Source: Ostrinia nubilalis
Lineage: Eukaryota; Arthropoda; Insecta; Lepidoptera; Crambidae
NCBI RefSeq assembly: GCF_963855985.1
Contig: NC_087119.1
Coordinates: 3,202,001 to 3,266,000, forward strand
Length of the DNA stretch: 64,000 nucleotides
Direction of reading: 5' to 3'
This document shows positions 1 through 13,090 of this stretch, piece after piece. Both the position numbers and the translations under genes were made by a program. Under the pieces are notes generated by a model, which ran no database searches, had not been told where the DNA came from, and was given only the letters and a program-made list of their open reading frames with translations. Position 1 is the first letter of the stretch. Every line of letters starts with the position of its first letter.

Positions 1-475
1 CATCATGTATTCATTTTTAATTCATGGTGTAGCAAATTAAACTTTACTTTTGATGAAGATGTAACTTTTTTTTAAGCAAAAATTGTCTACGCTAATTTAA
101 ACTTTAATTATGTTTGTTTAAGCCCGCAATTTGATTGATATGATAATGCTGACATTTATTTACTATATCCTATCTTTTTGCCGGTCTCCTCATTATACAT
201 TCGATTACAAAATTAATTACTTACTTTCGAGCTAGTTTTCTGACTTACATAACTTTTACATGGCTGTATTATTTTCTACACTCGTATGTTTTAGGTAAAC
301 GTCTATTCAACCATATCTAGAAGAAAAATAGGTAATTTTTAACACGCTTTTATTAGGTCGTCGTGTATACTAACTATGTAATGGAATCTGAATCTAAATT
401 ACACGCACTTATAATTCTTGTATCATCATAAAACTTGGCAATTATATGTAGATTAGCTGACAATACAATATTATG

Positions 476-625
476 GTACCATCGAGCTGGTCTGATGATG
501 GGACTGGAAGGTGGCCATAGGGACTCCTAAACGAAACGGCGGAATCGCATCTAATTTCATTGGATTTGTCTTTTCGAACACATTAGTGCTAGATGATGTC
601 CAGGGTCCTGATGATGAAGTCGGAA
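476..625 (+). repeat. Possible lepidopteran interspersed repeat fragment
   Basis: The stretch beginning 'accatcgagctggtctgatg' and continuing with 'ggtggccatag' is less AT-rich than its surroundings. I believe the wording recurs as a dispersed repeat in lepidopteran genomes, but this is recollection. No terminal repeats or TSD are visible, so the family cannot be assigned. Confidence 0.35.
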
Positions 626-2627
626 GGTGTTTTTTTATCCTTTTAGTGCAGTAATTAAAGCGTATTTTTAGTTTTTTTTAACTATTAACTTGTTTTATTC
701 AATAACATAACAATTTATTTTTCTAAAAGCTTTGCAATAATAGTAGAGTTCCAAAGTCTGATTAAAAAAACTGTTTATAAAAAAGCAAGTTCCTAAGCGT
801 GTTTATCGCTTACAAGTAACTTTGAAAATGTTTAAATAACTATCTAAGATTTAATTTTCTTTAATAATTTCGTTGAAGTAACAAGTACTTTGCGAATCCT
901 TACACAGCTTGAACTCGATTATATACTGTTCTAAGGCTGCTGACTTCAGGACTAAGTTTTTAAGAAGCTGAGAAAAAAATATAAGAGTTTTAAAAGTCAA
1001 GAAAAGTTAAATGTTTTGCTGCATTATTGGGCTTCTTGCTCGTAAAAATTGGGCTAAATAAAAACATTTGCTTAAAAGTGGAAAAAGCTACTTTTAAGTG
1101 CCTACCAATTTTTTTCATGAAAATCGTATTAAATCAAAAGTTTGGTACGTGTTGTGTAAACAGGTGACAATCGTCTTAACATGTAACGTTACACAGCAAT
1201 AGTTGTACCAATGTATAAATGTTATTGTAGGTACACTGGACAGTGTACATAATACAGAAACACTAGCCGTGATTGTTGAGCGTCATATTGTACCCTGTTG
1301 CGCATCATTTGTTGCCTTTAACGTCACATTATCTCTCATACAACTTTTAAAATTACGTATGCCGAAAAAGTTCGTTACACAAATCCCGGGTAACGTTTTT
1401 AAAGCAAAAAGCTGTATTTTCATTATGAAAAACTACTTATTCGCAACGTTGGCCCTGCTCACTTCATTTATTACTTTGTTTTAACTTTCCTACCGTTAGT
1501 TGCGCAATTACCGGCAATATTAAGTTCTTACAAATAATAATTGTATTGTGCGCCTTTACGACATAGTAGCACGATGTGCAAGAACTAGCAAAATAGTCGG
1601 TTAGCGTTTGTTCACATGCCTTACGAGAATGCAAGTAAGTTAAAATGATTGGGTTTAATATCATAGTTTACGATGCAGCTTTTGTTAGGCGACTTTATCA
1701 TCTAGTTAACAGATCTTTTGATCGAAAGTTTCTACTTATCATCTACTAGCGGTTAGCACATATTATTATTTTGATCGGAAATATCGATCTTTGTATTGCG
1801 ATTTTTGCCTAGAACAATGTTTTAAGGCTTACCAGAAATTGAAGCGAAGTGTCTCATGTTGCTGAAATATTTTAGCACAAATAATATAAACTCAAATTGC
1901 CAGTTCATATTTACACCATACAATTGCTCTATCTCGCTCACGACAAGAGCGCCATCCACGGCACATAGTAATGATGTAAATCTCTGCCATAAAAATGATA
2001 TCGTCGACGTACACCCCTAACTGACGTAATCGAAGGAATGACGCACCATACGATGATTTTATGGCGTATTTTTATTGACAAAATGGCCCCATCTCAGTCG
2101 GAAGCGGCAGTTAGAGAGAGAGGCAATATAATATAATTTTTGGACACCCAAATTTGCCGTTTTACATGCTATCCTTATTACGTACACACCTGATACTTCT
2201 GGGACTCTTTTATTTATATGTATGTCGAAGAAACTCAATGTGTTGCGTTTAAGAGATCTTCAGTTACATTTAATTTTGTTTGAAGGTAAATAGACTAATC
2301 TCAAAATAGGTAGAAAACATTACAAAAACAAAACAAAACAAAAGAAAGTTGTGCCTGAAAAGAAATGAATGAATGGCTAATCCTGAAGAAAATAAAGGAG
2401 AAATAAAAACAACTGTTCAAAGATTACCACCTGGCTGGATAAAAAGGATTACGAATTAACACCTACATTTGATCTATTTTGATTTTCAAAACGTATTTTA
2501 CAAGCACCTATAAATCTTCTTAAAATATTATATGAGAAAATCCGCACACATAGAAAAATCAAGTACAATTTGCAATTTCTATTTGTTTTTATTTTATTTT
2601 ATCTATTGAAAGCATTACGATGTCGAT

Positions 2628-2835
2628 TTAATAGACATGACATGTGACAATAACTATCATAATAAAGGGCTGAGTAACGGACAGAGTTGTCGACAAGAAG
2701 TAAGCATAAATTCAACAGGTTTTGTAAGTTTTTCCCATTGGCCTTTCTATTTTATACGCCACCGACATAATATGTGATAATAATTATCATATAAAAGGTT
2801 TTATAACTGGACAAAGCTGTTGACATCGAGTTTCA
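2628..2835. repeat. Diverged tandem pair of a ~70-bp sequence
   Basis: Two similar stretches, about 2628-2700 and 2763-2835, share the order 'gacat...atgtgacaataac(t)atcat...aaagg...taac(g/t)ggaca(g/a)ag...gttg(t)cga'. They lie about 135 bp apart and differ at many positions, so this is an old duplication. No function is implied. Confidence 0.4.
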
Positions 2836-3218
2836 ATGTACAGGATGAATTAATTTTTACCCTAATTAGGAAACGTATGCCTTTGACATTAAATGACAAT
2901 GTATAATTAAGATAACAAAAAGGAAAAATAATTTCTATCGTGTTTCTTTTAAAGACTACGACGCTTCTGGCATTTTATGCAGTTTTAGTAACATAATGTT
3001 TAGTAAAGCCTAACGTGCTAGAAACTTTAGACTGAAAAATAAATTGTCGACTTACTAAGTTTTTGGATATTTTAAAGTACTTAGTCATACATACAACATT
3101 TGTCTTTATGACGTTGCACGCGTGCACATTTCAACAGAGGCGGGGCAAGACCTAAATTTGATGTGGGCAAGACAGATTTCGCGAGGCCTTGTTCTGTGGC
3201 GACCTGAAGACGGATTTA

Positions 3219-4273
3219 TATACAGTGTGTCCGGGCATGTAGTGATCAAACTTTATGGGCCAAATCTAGGGACAATTTTATCGATAAAAATACTTCAAAT
3301 TTGGGGCTTGACCCATTTATCGCAAAATTACAAGGATTTAAGTTTTTAATTTTTTGTTTTCACCTCTTCCTTCAAAAACAAGTGAAAGCGTGGGTAGCTT
3401 AACATTAATAAGCAAATATTTTATATCATGCGATAGCCAATAAAATTATCTATTAGCAAAAGTAGAAAACAGATACAAGTTTCATACATTTTAAGGGAGT
3501 AAAAATGGATTTAATTAGAAAAAAACATGACATTTTTCACTTCTTTTTCAGTTATTTTCCAACACAAGAAAAACCAGGTCGTTAAGGTATGTTTTATTTA
3601 CATTGTATTATTAGTTTTTGAGCTATTCTACAAAACGAATGTAAATTTATTAGTCTACGTCTATTAGTTTCGACGTAATTGTTGAACAAAGATACCCCTT
3701 CCCAGCGGTTTCCATAGTAATCGGAATAGGTTGTGTGATTCTTTCAGGCAGTGCATTTTCGCATGTCGCGTGCGCTATGGAAACCGCTGGGAAGGGGTAT
3801 CTTTGTTCAACAATTACGTCGAAACTAATAGACGTAGACTAATAAATTTGCATTCGTTTTGTAGAATAGCTCAAATACTAATAACACAATGCAAATAAAA
3901 CATACCTTAACGACCTGGTTTTTCTTGTGTTGGAAAATAACTGAAAAAGAAGTGAAAAAAGTCATGTTTTTTTCTAATTAAATCCATTCTTACTCCCTTA
4001 AAATGTATGAAACTTGTATCTGTTTTCTACTTCTGCTAATAGATAATTTTATTGGCTATCGCATGATATAAAATTTTTGCTTATTAGTGTTAAGCTACCC
4101 ACGCTTTCACTTGTTTTTGAAGGAAGAGGTGAAAACTAAATATTAAAAACTTAAATCCTCGTAATTTTGCGAGAAATGGGTCAAGCCCCAAATTTGAAGT
4201 ATTTTCATCGATAAAATTGTCCATAGATTACGCCCTTAAAGTTTGATCACCACAAGCCCGGACACACTGTATA
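3219..4273. mobile_element. 1.05-kb palindromic (foldback) DNA element, TA-flanked
   Basis: Two ~499-bp arms (3219-3717 and 3775-4273) are inverted copies with only scattered mismatches and small indels. They are separated by a 57-bp unique spacer. The outer ends read 'tatacagtgtgtccgggc' on the left and its reverse complement on the right, so the TSD is TA or TATA, ambiguous because the terminus itself begins with TA. No transposase frame exists; open frames inside are shadows of the arms. Short TA-flanked ends starting CAGT fit a Tc1/mariner-type MITE, but the very long arms are unusual. The class is an inference; the palindrome is directly visible. A single transcript through it would fold into a long hairpin. 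Confidence 0.9.
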
Positions 4274-5564
4274 ATGAAATAATAAAAAAAAGGGTCAAAG
4301 GTCTATACATTGACAGTTTCTGATTTCTTGATTCAGTGATTATTTTTAACGGTCATTCTCACGATCAGGCGTTCTCAGCCTAATTACCATATCATTTTTG
4401 AAAATTGGCTTAATTGACCTAAATGCATTTAAATATAAAACACATGAAAATTACGAATTTAACAATCGTAAAGGCGTCAAATTATTCAAAGCGGTTTTCG
4501 CGTAAATGAGATCCAAAAATTTTATGGTCACGGTAATTAGATAAGGCTAATACTTAATCTAACGGTAATTAGAAAAGATATGTAAAATAGCAAAAAAACA
4601 ACATCTTGCATTGATAAATTTGTATACAAATATATAACGTCATAAAAAAGCTGTAGGTACACTTAATAAACCCTTTGCAAAAAGAAAAACACTAATTTCT
4701 ATTATGGTACAAACGATTTAACGTACAGATAATTAATGGATCAGGAGGTCTCACGAATTAGACTTTTCGGATATGCATATATCGAAAAAGTAATTAACTA
4801 TATAAGTGATTTTTCCTCTTTTTAATCTATCTGCGATCAGCCATCAGCCATTATCAGATTAAATTGAATTTGTAATAATGACAGTTCCAGCTCTGCATAT
4901 CCCATGATTGTCCATGACCTCGATTCTTTTACAACAAGTTTTCAGATTGATGCTATTCGCTTTCTCCTGAGCCTGAATGCAGAATTCTCAGAATTTAGAA
5001 GGGATGCAGCAAATAGATTTCATGACGGTCTAGTCTTTGTTTGTAAGCTTTACAGGAATTTTCTACACCCTCTTTGACGTTTGGTATCACTTCAGTGGAC
5101 TTTGTAAACCAAGGTGCACAGCTCAAGATTTTTATTACTTTATTTTGAAAACGTTAAAGTATATCTACATTTGCGAGGCTAAGTCGATGCCATATGTCTA
5201 CATGGGTCTTAGGATGCATTTGTATATAGTTTGTTCTCCAAGCTTCTTCTGCCCAGTATCCATTTCATATCACGAAGTTTTTTCTATGCATAACAAATCA
5301 TAATTAGGATGCAGTCTAGGGTGGTACAAAGTGCCTATACACTCTTGTCTTGAAAAGTCCCATTGTCTGTTGATTTGTTCCCTTTTGTTCTTAATGTGAT
5401 CACGCCAGGTAAGTAGTAAGTTAATGTTGGACAATCTCATCTTCTTAGGGCAAAGGTAATATAGATAGATTTTAATGGTATTATATTAGAATTAATTAAT
5501 GATTTAACATGCAAATATCAATGATATTAATAGTGAAAATAAGTGTCTGGTACGAGACATGTTT
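4274..5564. other. No recognisable feature
   Basis: AT-rich sequence between the palindrome and a transposase relic. The 88-codon open frame at 5037-5303 has no recognisable domain and no neighbouring coding context, so I see nothing to annotate. Confidence 0.55.
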
Positions 5565-5830
5565 CACGCAGGGGTGACATCTCCTGGCCATCAAGAAGCC
5601 CCGATTTCACTCCATCTAACTTCTTTTTGTGGGGTTACCTTAGGGGTTAAAATATTACTCTAAAATCGAATAACCATGCAGCAACTGAAGCTGAACATTC
5701 ATCATGAAATCGAATCTATTTCGAGGTTATTCTAACGAAAGCTTTTCAAAATTTTGATGTCAGATTGGAAGAAAAGTCCGTAAAGTTGTTATGGGAAAGT
5801 CTAGGTATATTTCATATTTTATCATCATAC
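5565..5830 (+). pseudogene. Relic of a mariner/IS630-like transposase, C-terminal DDE region
   Basis: One frame from 5585 reads WPSRSPDFTPSNFFLWGYLR before a stop. The 'SPD..P.(N/D)FFLWGYL' pattern is the hallmark around the last catalytic acidic residue of insect mariner/IS630-type transposases, and the D of 'SPD' would be that residue. Downstream, 'ttccgtaaagttgttatggga'-like sequence may continue the relic, but frame is lost. The rest of the transposase and both inverted repeats are missing, so this is a dead fragment. Superfamily is fairly secure from the motif; the exact family is not. Confidence 0.65.
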
Positions 5831-8489
5831 TTATTCAATCGTGAGTGCAATTTGTAGGTAATAATTTCATACAACGGTGATTATAAATATATGGTAATTA
5901 GTACATGGAAATTATAAAACGATAGTTTTTCTTCAACATTTCCAAAATCTGCAGCGTATGCAAATACTGTCTTACTACAACGTATGAAGGCCAAAGTACT
6001 GATTCTATTTAAATTAACAACGTGGATCTACCTTCAAAAATCGAATATAAAAATAAGGACATGGTAAATAGAAAAATTGAAAACCAAAGATATGGTAATT
6101 ATACTCTCACGCAATTCATCGAAGGTACGCCAACGCAATAGACGTCTACTTGCTAACAGGTCTTAGAACTAACTAAGGGCTCGCGCCGCGCGCATAAATG
6201 ATGTGTCAAATGTTATTATTTAGGCTTGTGTGTCCAAAAACAGAAAACGTCACGGGAATTAGGACTTTCGCTCGGACAAGCGGTTTTTTAATTCTAATTA
6301 TTTACAGAATGGTTCTATTGAATAGATATTTTGCTATGCATAAGACAATCTTTTGTACTCTTTGAAATGTTGAATGGAGTGAACCAAATCTATACGACAT
6401 AAAAATTACAGCCAACTTTTAACATTAAGTCGGTTCATGAAATTAATTAAGTCACAAATACTTAAAATAGAGGCCTATGATTTAATGCACAACTGGATAG
6501 GGTTGTTAAGTAACATATAAAAATACTTGCATGTCTCTAATTTGTCATTTTTAACGATTTAATAGCCCGGACACGCAAAAACTAGCTCATCTGAGAATGG
6601 CCGTTAAAGGAATATTGCGCCAAAGAATAATGTTCGTCACTTAAAACCGTGTTGTTGCTTAATTTTGTGTCTGATTATGGCTGAATTTGTTTGGAAAAAA
6701 ATATATTTTTATTTTTAACTACATTGTTTAGCTATCAAGAATTTATATTTAATAGTCAATGTTCGTATTGTGATATTGTCATCTCCACCTTGTATACATT
6801 TTTTCAAAATTTTTGATGCGCGAGGCCCCTTGTACCGCGAGGCCGTAGGCGGTGGCCCACGTCGCCTACGCCTTACGCCGCCTCTGCATTTCAAGTTCAA
6901 CGGTTCCCACAAATTGTCAGTCCCCCTGTATTTGGTAAACATGAATTCCTTTAATCCGTACAATATCAATACTTATTTACATGCCAATTAAGACTTAAAT
7001 TGCAGCCTCGACCTTTCCCCGGTGCGAGTTAATATAATCATCACTGGACCGCTCATCTGTATGTATAATTGCACGAAACGTACGCAATTACATATTATTT
7101 ATAATATTATAATTATCTCTCTGAGTAATGAAATGATATGTACAGACAGTGTTGCGCGCCAGTTTCTCGTTTCCATACCTGCGTGGAGTCCGAAGCTTTT
7201 ATTCTGTTAATAGTTTATTATTAACTCGATAACTACTACAATAATCATGTCAGACGGTAAATAATTATTTGTATGGTTCCAGACTTAAATAAGTCGACTT
7301 GTTTCGTCTTTAGTTAAATCAACAGTTTTAAAGCTACGCGAAAAATACAATACATATTTCTGTTATTGACAGCCGTACGTTTTAGAAAATATTAATTATT
7401 TTTTTGAACTTTAGATTTATCCTTAAGTAGGTACATATAAACTTTTATTAATGAAAACAAAGAATCCTTTCAATATTGTAACCTATATATGTGTCATTTC
7501 TAACCTTTTTTGACATCATCTCCCATCAGACTGTCTTACCCAAACCAGATTCATCTTCGAATCTCCTTGCATAATGATCTTCTTTCATGTCTGAGCTATC
7601 AATACGTCGCGGGTTTGCTCAACTGGCCGGACTTTACACCTCCCTGTAAATACGTACCTACTCGTTCAGCAATTGAGATAGCCAATCCGCTGACGAGTTC
7701 AATTTGCATATCATCATACTATAAAATATTAAGTATATTTTGCAAATATTTAAATTCACCACGCTGTCGAGTAAAAAGCTGTAATTGCTTTATTAATTTT
7801 CTCTGTTTCTCGTCGCGTTAACGTGTCTGTACAGGCCAAGTTTTCTCGTGTTTGATGTAAATGCATGTAAATTACTGTCGTTTGAATATTATGTTTTAAT
7901 TTAATTTTCACTTAGTAGATTATGATTGTATTTTTATTGCTGTTTAAAATATATACACGACGGCTTGGACATGTTTTATGTCTTCAATTAATTAAAGCGT
8001 TTTTTGAATTAGATTAGTGTTACTTTCTTCATAACTTTTAAGCAATTTGTAAAACTTAAAACACAATTCATTTGAGAATGCAGTCAAATTCGCTGATTGA
8101 TTTACCCTCCAGTGGAATTTGAGGTCTGAAAACTACTGAAGGGAGTTGTTTTTATTATTCTCCGCATACATTGTACCTACGCAATCCGAGTATCGACTCT
8201 ATTATGAAACGGAAAGTCATTTAATTCTACATTCTCAAAGTTCAAACAACTAGATGTAAATACATTAACTCGGCAGCTCTATCAAACCTTTCCCAAAGTA
8301 GGTTGAAAGAAACTTGGAGTTTTAATAAGAAAAACCAACAATATACAATAGGATCTGTGGAATATTTGTTATGGCGATGACGTGGGCCTAGAGCCGAGGT
8401 GAGATGGTAGCGGGCGCACAAGTGGAGCGATAAGAGGTTTTTAAACGCTAAAATAATATTTGTAACTCCTGTACAATAATGACCTTTCT
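5831..8489. other. Mostly featureless region
   Basis: Apart from the solo hAT-like end at 6808-6886 I see no gene or element. The 103-codon frame at 7510-7821 lacks motifs and lies in ordinary AT-rich DNA. Confidence 0.55.
6808..6886 (-). mobile_element. Solo end of a hAT-like element
   Basis: Read on the minus strand the sequence starts 'cagaggcggcgtaaggcgta' at 6886 and stays GC-rich to about 6808. CAGAGGCGG-type termini are typical of hAT elements in arthropods. The opposite end and an 8-bp TSD partner were not found, so this is a fragment. Short open frames on both strands across it are artefacts of GC-rich sequence. Confidence 0.4.
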
Positions 8490-8634
8490 ATGTGGAAAGT
8501 CTACTACTACCCCCAACCTGGCTAGACAGGTTGAAGAGTGTATGCCAAATCCTCCAGTTTCCTCTGGTAAATTGGAGAGGGTCGTGCTCCTGCAGTGGAC
8601 TAGATGTTCTGATTATGATGATGATGTCATGCGG
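8490..8634 (+). mobile_element. 3' end of a non-LTR retrotransposon with GAT tail
   Basis: The segment contains 'ggagagggtcgtgctcctgc' followed by 'agtggact' and ends in a GATGATGAT run near 8615-8630. A 'gc(c/a)gtgg(g)ac' motif before a (GAT)n tail is the usual 3' end of several lepidopteran LINE or LINE-mobilised families. No coding part remains. Confidence 0.55.
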
Positions 8635-9864
8635 AGAAACACTGTCTAACACCATGTGACAGGAAAATCTACGTCATTAAAACACACACATTAAAAAAAT
8701 CTAAGTTCGTATTTGTGAAAGCATGGGTAAATCTATATGTACAAATCGTATTTAAAATTCAATCAACGGGTTGAATTTAGGCTAAATAGTAATAGTTTTG
8801 TCTGTCTGCCAACCTCGTAATCTAATTTCTCCTTCTCATAGTGCGGTCAGAGCGAGGCATACATTCGCTCACAATGAAGCCCCGGCCCAAAATGATTCAT
8901 AACACGAAACGGCGCGTACGATCGTAATGTGCGTTAATTTCAAATGAAAATAAACCCATTCTTTGTTTGTTAGATTTTTACGAAATCCGCCCGCGTTTAT
9001 TAAATGTGAAGGAATGTTTTCTAGTTCTTTCATTGTTGGCTTTAATCACTTTTTCTAGATGTGTACATGTCAAAAGATATCGTACATTATGTTTATGATA
9101 GTAATTCTTTTATTTTTAGAGAAATTTGACAGTTTGTACAGTCTCAGTGACCTCATAATTATTTCAGATTGCTCTCAAGATATATTATACAAAAATACTA
9201 GAGCCATACAACGTTTGGAGTAAATGTTCGCCTTATATTTTGCAAAATATCCAAAATCGAATGGCTCAGAATAAAACATGCCCAGGCGCGGTATAATAAT
9301 AATATATTTTTCCCATAGGTTTATAATATTCACCTTATTATAATTTAAAGTGAGTGTTATTACTAAGAAGGAAGATTATGGCTGGTTTACAGATTGGAAA
9401 TCATTTACGATAATTGATTTATTACATTACTTATGTATGAGAATGCCTGAACCCCCAAAATTTTAATCATATCAAAAACGAAACCACCGAACTGAAAACC
9501 AGTTTCTTCTTTATTAAAATAGTCGGTATTTTTTGATATTTTCAAAACCACTACTTTAGTTTGGAGAAGTACTTAAATAGGCAAAGTTTCGAGTAGAAAT
9601 GTTAACGTTTTATTAAAACTGGGTGGTAGCAAAAAGTTTCTTTTTTATTTATATTTAAAACTGGCTGCCGTCTGTGTTGTGTGCCAAATTATACTTCTTG
9701 TTGGCTAAGTATTTTATACATTAATTTATATTACAGTTGCGTTTCGTGCGCATACTAAAACTATGTTACAGAAGTCACCAATTTACACATTTTTTCAACC
9801 CTTTTCACCCCTTTTCTCGGGTCATAGAGTGATTGCGTAGGTATTAAAATAAACGTAAAAATTG
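8635..9864. other. No recognisable feature
   Basis: AT-rich sequence with no motif, inverted repeat or open frame worth reporting. Confidence 0.5.
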
Positions 9865-9985
9865 CGTAAAGTATTAATTTATTTAAAGACTAATGCACAC
9901 ACATACAAATGATCAGTACCTACAAAAAGGCGAGCTTAATGCCAAGTGGCATTCTCTCCCAGCTGACCTTGGGCAAAACAGATAA
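9865..9985 (-). mobile_element. LINE 3' untranslated region fragment
   Basis: On the minus strand the order is 'tgcccaaggtcagctgggag', 'agaatgcc', 'gcattaagctcgcctttttg', then an AATAAA-containing AT-rich end. This pattern resembles the 3' UTR of a non-LTR family common in Lepidoptera, with its own polyadenylation-like signal. Coding sequence is absent. The identification rests on recognition of the wording, so confidence is moderate. Confidence 0.5.
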
Positions 9986-10410
9986 TTTGCATAGGCCAAT
10001 ATAAATACATAAAATAATAATCAATCAAAATAATAATTGATCAACGTAATTGATCTCTACATCCAGTAGAAGAATCTAGTAATAATACTATAATGTAAAC
10101 AGACGCCAGCGAAAGCTAATTATTGTGTGTTCATATAAAATACTATTGTTCTTAGTGTTTATTTAATAAACGAGAAATAGAAACAAATCGTCCGATAACT
10201 AATGGAATCCATTTGTTGTGACATCAAGTTTCATTAATCTTGATTCGTTATTAGCAAGAAAGACATAAAATACATCTCGAAATAGTTTTATTTACTAATT
10301 GCTTAAATTGTTCCTAAAATTCCCTGCTTTCTTACATTGAACGATTTCTTATAAAATTTGACAGCGTAGATTGTGTATGTCATTGAGTTCATTTTGGAGT
10401 GAGTCACATA

Positions 10411-10661
10411 TCTATACTAACTATAACTAATATTATAAAACTGAAGAGTTTGTTTGATTGTTTGTTTGTTTGTTTACTTGAACGCGCTAATCTCAGGAAC
10501 TACTGGTCCGATTTGGAAAATTCTTTCAGTGTTAGAAAGCTCATTTATCGAGGAAGGCTATATAGGCTATACCATCACGATACGAGTAATAGGAGCAGAG
10601 CAACAATGAAAAATGATGCAAAAACGGGTTTTCATGCAAACGAAGTCGCGGGCACAGCTAG
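10411..10661 (+). mobile_element. Non-autonomous Helitron-like element
   Basis: It starts TC ('tctatactaac') after an A and ends 'gcgggcacagctag' before a T, the TC...CTAG structure inserted between A and T that Helitrons use. Inside are the 'actaatattataaaactgaa' motif, a GTTT microsatellite and the 'gaacgcgctaatctcaggaa' core seen again at 41024 and 46547. A 90-codon frame across it is spurious. No TSD is expected for this class. Confidence 0.75.
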
Positions 10662-11092
10662 TAAATTATAAATACACAGTTATAAATTTCCATCATCATT
10701 TTACTCAATGAAAGAATTAACACCCTGTATAGGACTCAATCTAGATCAGTATGTGAGATTTTCCCATACAATGAGAGTAATGTAGATCTCTCTTTTATTA
10801 TAATTACTGTCGATATAACGGTTTGTGATCTAGGCTGTTTGTTTTATTACGTTGTATTAATCAGATGTTTTCTTTCCAGGTATGTACCATTTAGATTGCT
10901 TGAGTAACTGCAGCCGATCCACGAGGTAAGTGGATAGTTTTTTTTATTTAAATTCCTTACAAAATCACGCAAATCGTATATGGATCCAAGCATGATTGGT
11001 GCAATTTATGTTCAAAATCCAGTACGAGTTCAAAATCCAGTAATGTACAAAGCGCGACGGCGAACTGACAATCAAAGTACCATAACTTACAG

Positions 11093-11319
11093 CAGGGTTT
11101 CCCAATTTTTTTTTGCCAAGGAACCCTAATTGATTATACTTTTCCTAGCGGAACCCCTGTACTACTCCGCCAATACGCCCTGCCCCTCCCTTGTGCGTAA
11201 ACAAGTCGGTGCGAGCGAACAACGTCGGTCACGAAACGTGGGATAATATTTTTTACGGAACCCTTGCGGCCTTTCCACGGAACCCCAGGGTTCCGCGGAC
11301 CACCATTCGGGAACCGCTG
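11093..11319. mobile_element. hAT MITE with perfect 8-bp TSD
   Basis: The left end is 'cagggtttcccaa' and the right end, reverse-complemented, is 'cagcggttcccgaa'. The 8-bp duplication 'acttacag' flanks both sides exactly (11085-11092 and 11320-11327). An 8-bp TSD with CAG(C/G)G(G/T)TTCCC termini identifies the hAT superfamily. The 227-bp interior codes for nothing; the repeated 'ggaacccc' wording comes from subterminal repeats. Confidence 0.9.
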
Positions 11320-11327
11320 ACTTACAG

Positions 11328-12278
11328 TAAGGTCTTTTCAAAATTTTCTGTTACTAACACCTACCAAAAATTATATGTATGATAATTAGATTTAGAAAAC
11401 TAACACGTCAAAACCAAGAAAATGAAATAGATTTCAGGAGCAGGTATTCCTGATCCAGTTTTACTTTTTATTCGACGCACAGTACCTGTAGAGAGGGCAC
11501 AAAAAAATTTAATAGCAAAAAAAATTGTTCACCGCGTACTAACGGATTAAGCGCGCCATCTATGTGTCCGTAACGGAATCACTAAGTGATGGCTGGCGGG
11601 GTTGTCTTGGGTTCGTAGCGAGCGTCCGCGACCCTCTCATTGCCTGACGATATTTAGGGACGCCTATAATTATGGAATAAAAGAACTAACGTTTATTATT
11701 CCCGAAACAGCAGAAAATAGAGCTTTAAAGGTGTATAAATCCACCTTTATCCTTGTTATCAGTTTCCATCAGGTGAGATGCAAGCCAAGAGCTTCCTCGT
11801 GATAAAAAGAAATACTTGTACAAAATAAACCTTCACGCACACCTTTGGTAGAAAATTCTAGATTTCTCTATGTTATAGGTGGGTGAGACATAAAACACGC
11901 CATCGCTAAGGTTCAAATGTTTCACATTAACGGCCGGCAAATAACCAAGATTAAAACATACTATGTTTTCACATCCACCGTAGATCATAAAATTTAACGT
12001 TCGCTATTAGAATATATTAATTTCGTGTTGTTTACAACGAGAATTAATTATAAGTTAATTGTGCGAGCCATAATAAAAATGTGGAACGGTCTCATTCTCA
12101 AAATAATGTACATTATGTTTTGTAGGTACGTGTGTTCGTTGTTACGGGCACTATGCGTTGTGAAACAGATATTAAATTGGAAGGCTGGTCTCTAACGTAC
12201 GACTTTGCCGTGTGTTTTAAATATAACACCTAGTAACGTAGCACATATGATAGGTACGAGAAAAAGACAAAATACAAG
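11328..12278. other. No recognisable feature
   Basis: Ordinary sequence between two MITEs. Nothing with defined ends or a coding signature was seen. Confidence 0.5.
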
Positions 12279-12281
12279 TAA

Positions 12282-12487
12282 CGCCCAGAACAGACGGTGA
12301 AACGCGATTGCAACGAAACTGCAACTTTCTGATTATTCTCATGAATGAAACTGAAACTGAAAGTTTCAAACTGGTCGCGTCATGTGTGGTCTCTCAACGG
12401 ACGCTATGGCAGAAACTTAGATGCAACTCAAAAGTAACTAGCAGTTGCAGTTTCGTTGCAGTTGCATTTCGCCGTCTGTTCTGGGCC
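12282..12487. mobile_element. PIF/Harbinger-like MITE flanked by TAA
   Basis: Inverted ends 'gcccagaacagacgg' open and close the element, followed inwards by matching 'gcaacgaaactgcaac' blocks, giving terminal repeats of roughly 45 bp with small differences. The 3-bp sequence TAA lies at both flanks (12279-12281 and 12488-12490). A TWA TSD plus (G)GNCC-type ends suggests the PIF/Harbinger superfamily. Total length is 206 bp with no transposase. Confidence 0.75.
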
Positions 12488-12764
12488 TAAGGTTTATCTT
12501 ATTTAGAATCTCTTGTCATGGAAAGATCTAGAGAGGTGACCGGTTGATAAAGTAGGATTGGCAGAAGTTAATCTTCGATAATAAAAGGGTGTGGACCTTT
12601 GTCTGGACAATTGTGTTACTGTAAAAAAAGAAGTAACAACATCCGACCATCTTACAAATTCAATCATCGTCCTCTGATATCTGTGACTCTGTAACTGACC
12701 CTTATGTTAATAGTAAGAAGATTCAAAACCGCGCGACTAAGTCGGCGGCGCACACGCAGCCTTA

Positions 12765-13090
12765 GGGACTGCGCACATTATGGGGACGGTACGGTAAGGG
12801 ATTTTTAGGCGACGAATAATAATGTACCATAATAGTTCTAACGCTACGTTTTAAATTACAATGCTAATGATTTTGGCATGCCACGGCATGTCTAGGAATA
12901 CCGAACTGGCAGCCATAAGGGGTGCATCTCGGTAGTCTTGAAGTTTCGGCAGCCTTTGGAATGCGTCGGCAGACAGTTGTCAAGAAGCACGACTGCATGA
13001 GCAAATTCGTGACACAATTTCGATATGTCTAAGGAACATAGGAATGCTTAGGATCCTCCGCCATGCCGTCCTGATAATGTGCGCAGTCCC
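12765..13090. mobile_element. PIF/Harbinger-like MITE flanked by TTA
   Basis: The termini 'gggactgcgcacattat' are inverted and exact for 17 bp, then continue with 'ggacgg' after two changes. TTA flanks both sides (12762-12764 and 13091-13093). The 326-bp interior has no coding potential. The TWA-type duplication and GGG start fit PIF/Harbinger; a TA-duplicating element with T...A ends cannot be fully excluded. Confidence 0.8.

Larger units (their letters stand above)
1..3218. other. AT-rich region without a recognisable gene
   Basis: No coding region, RNA gene or element with clear ends was found here apart from two weak repeats listed separately (476-625 and 2628-2835). A short (AAAAC)n run lies near 2310-2345. 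The longest open frame (93 codons, 1203-1484) shows no motif and is probably chance. Confidence 0.6.
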
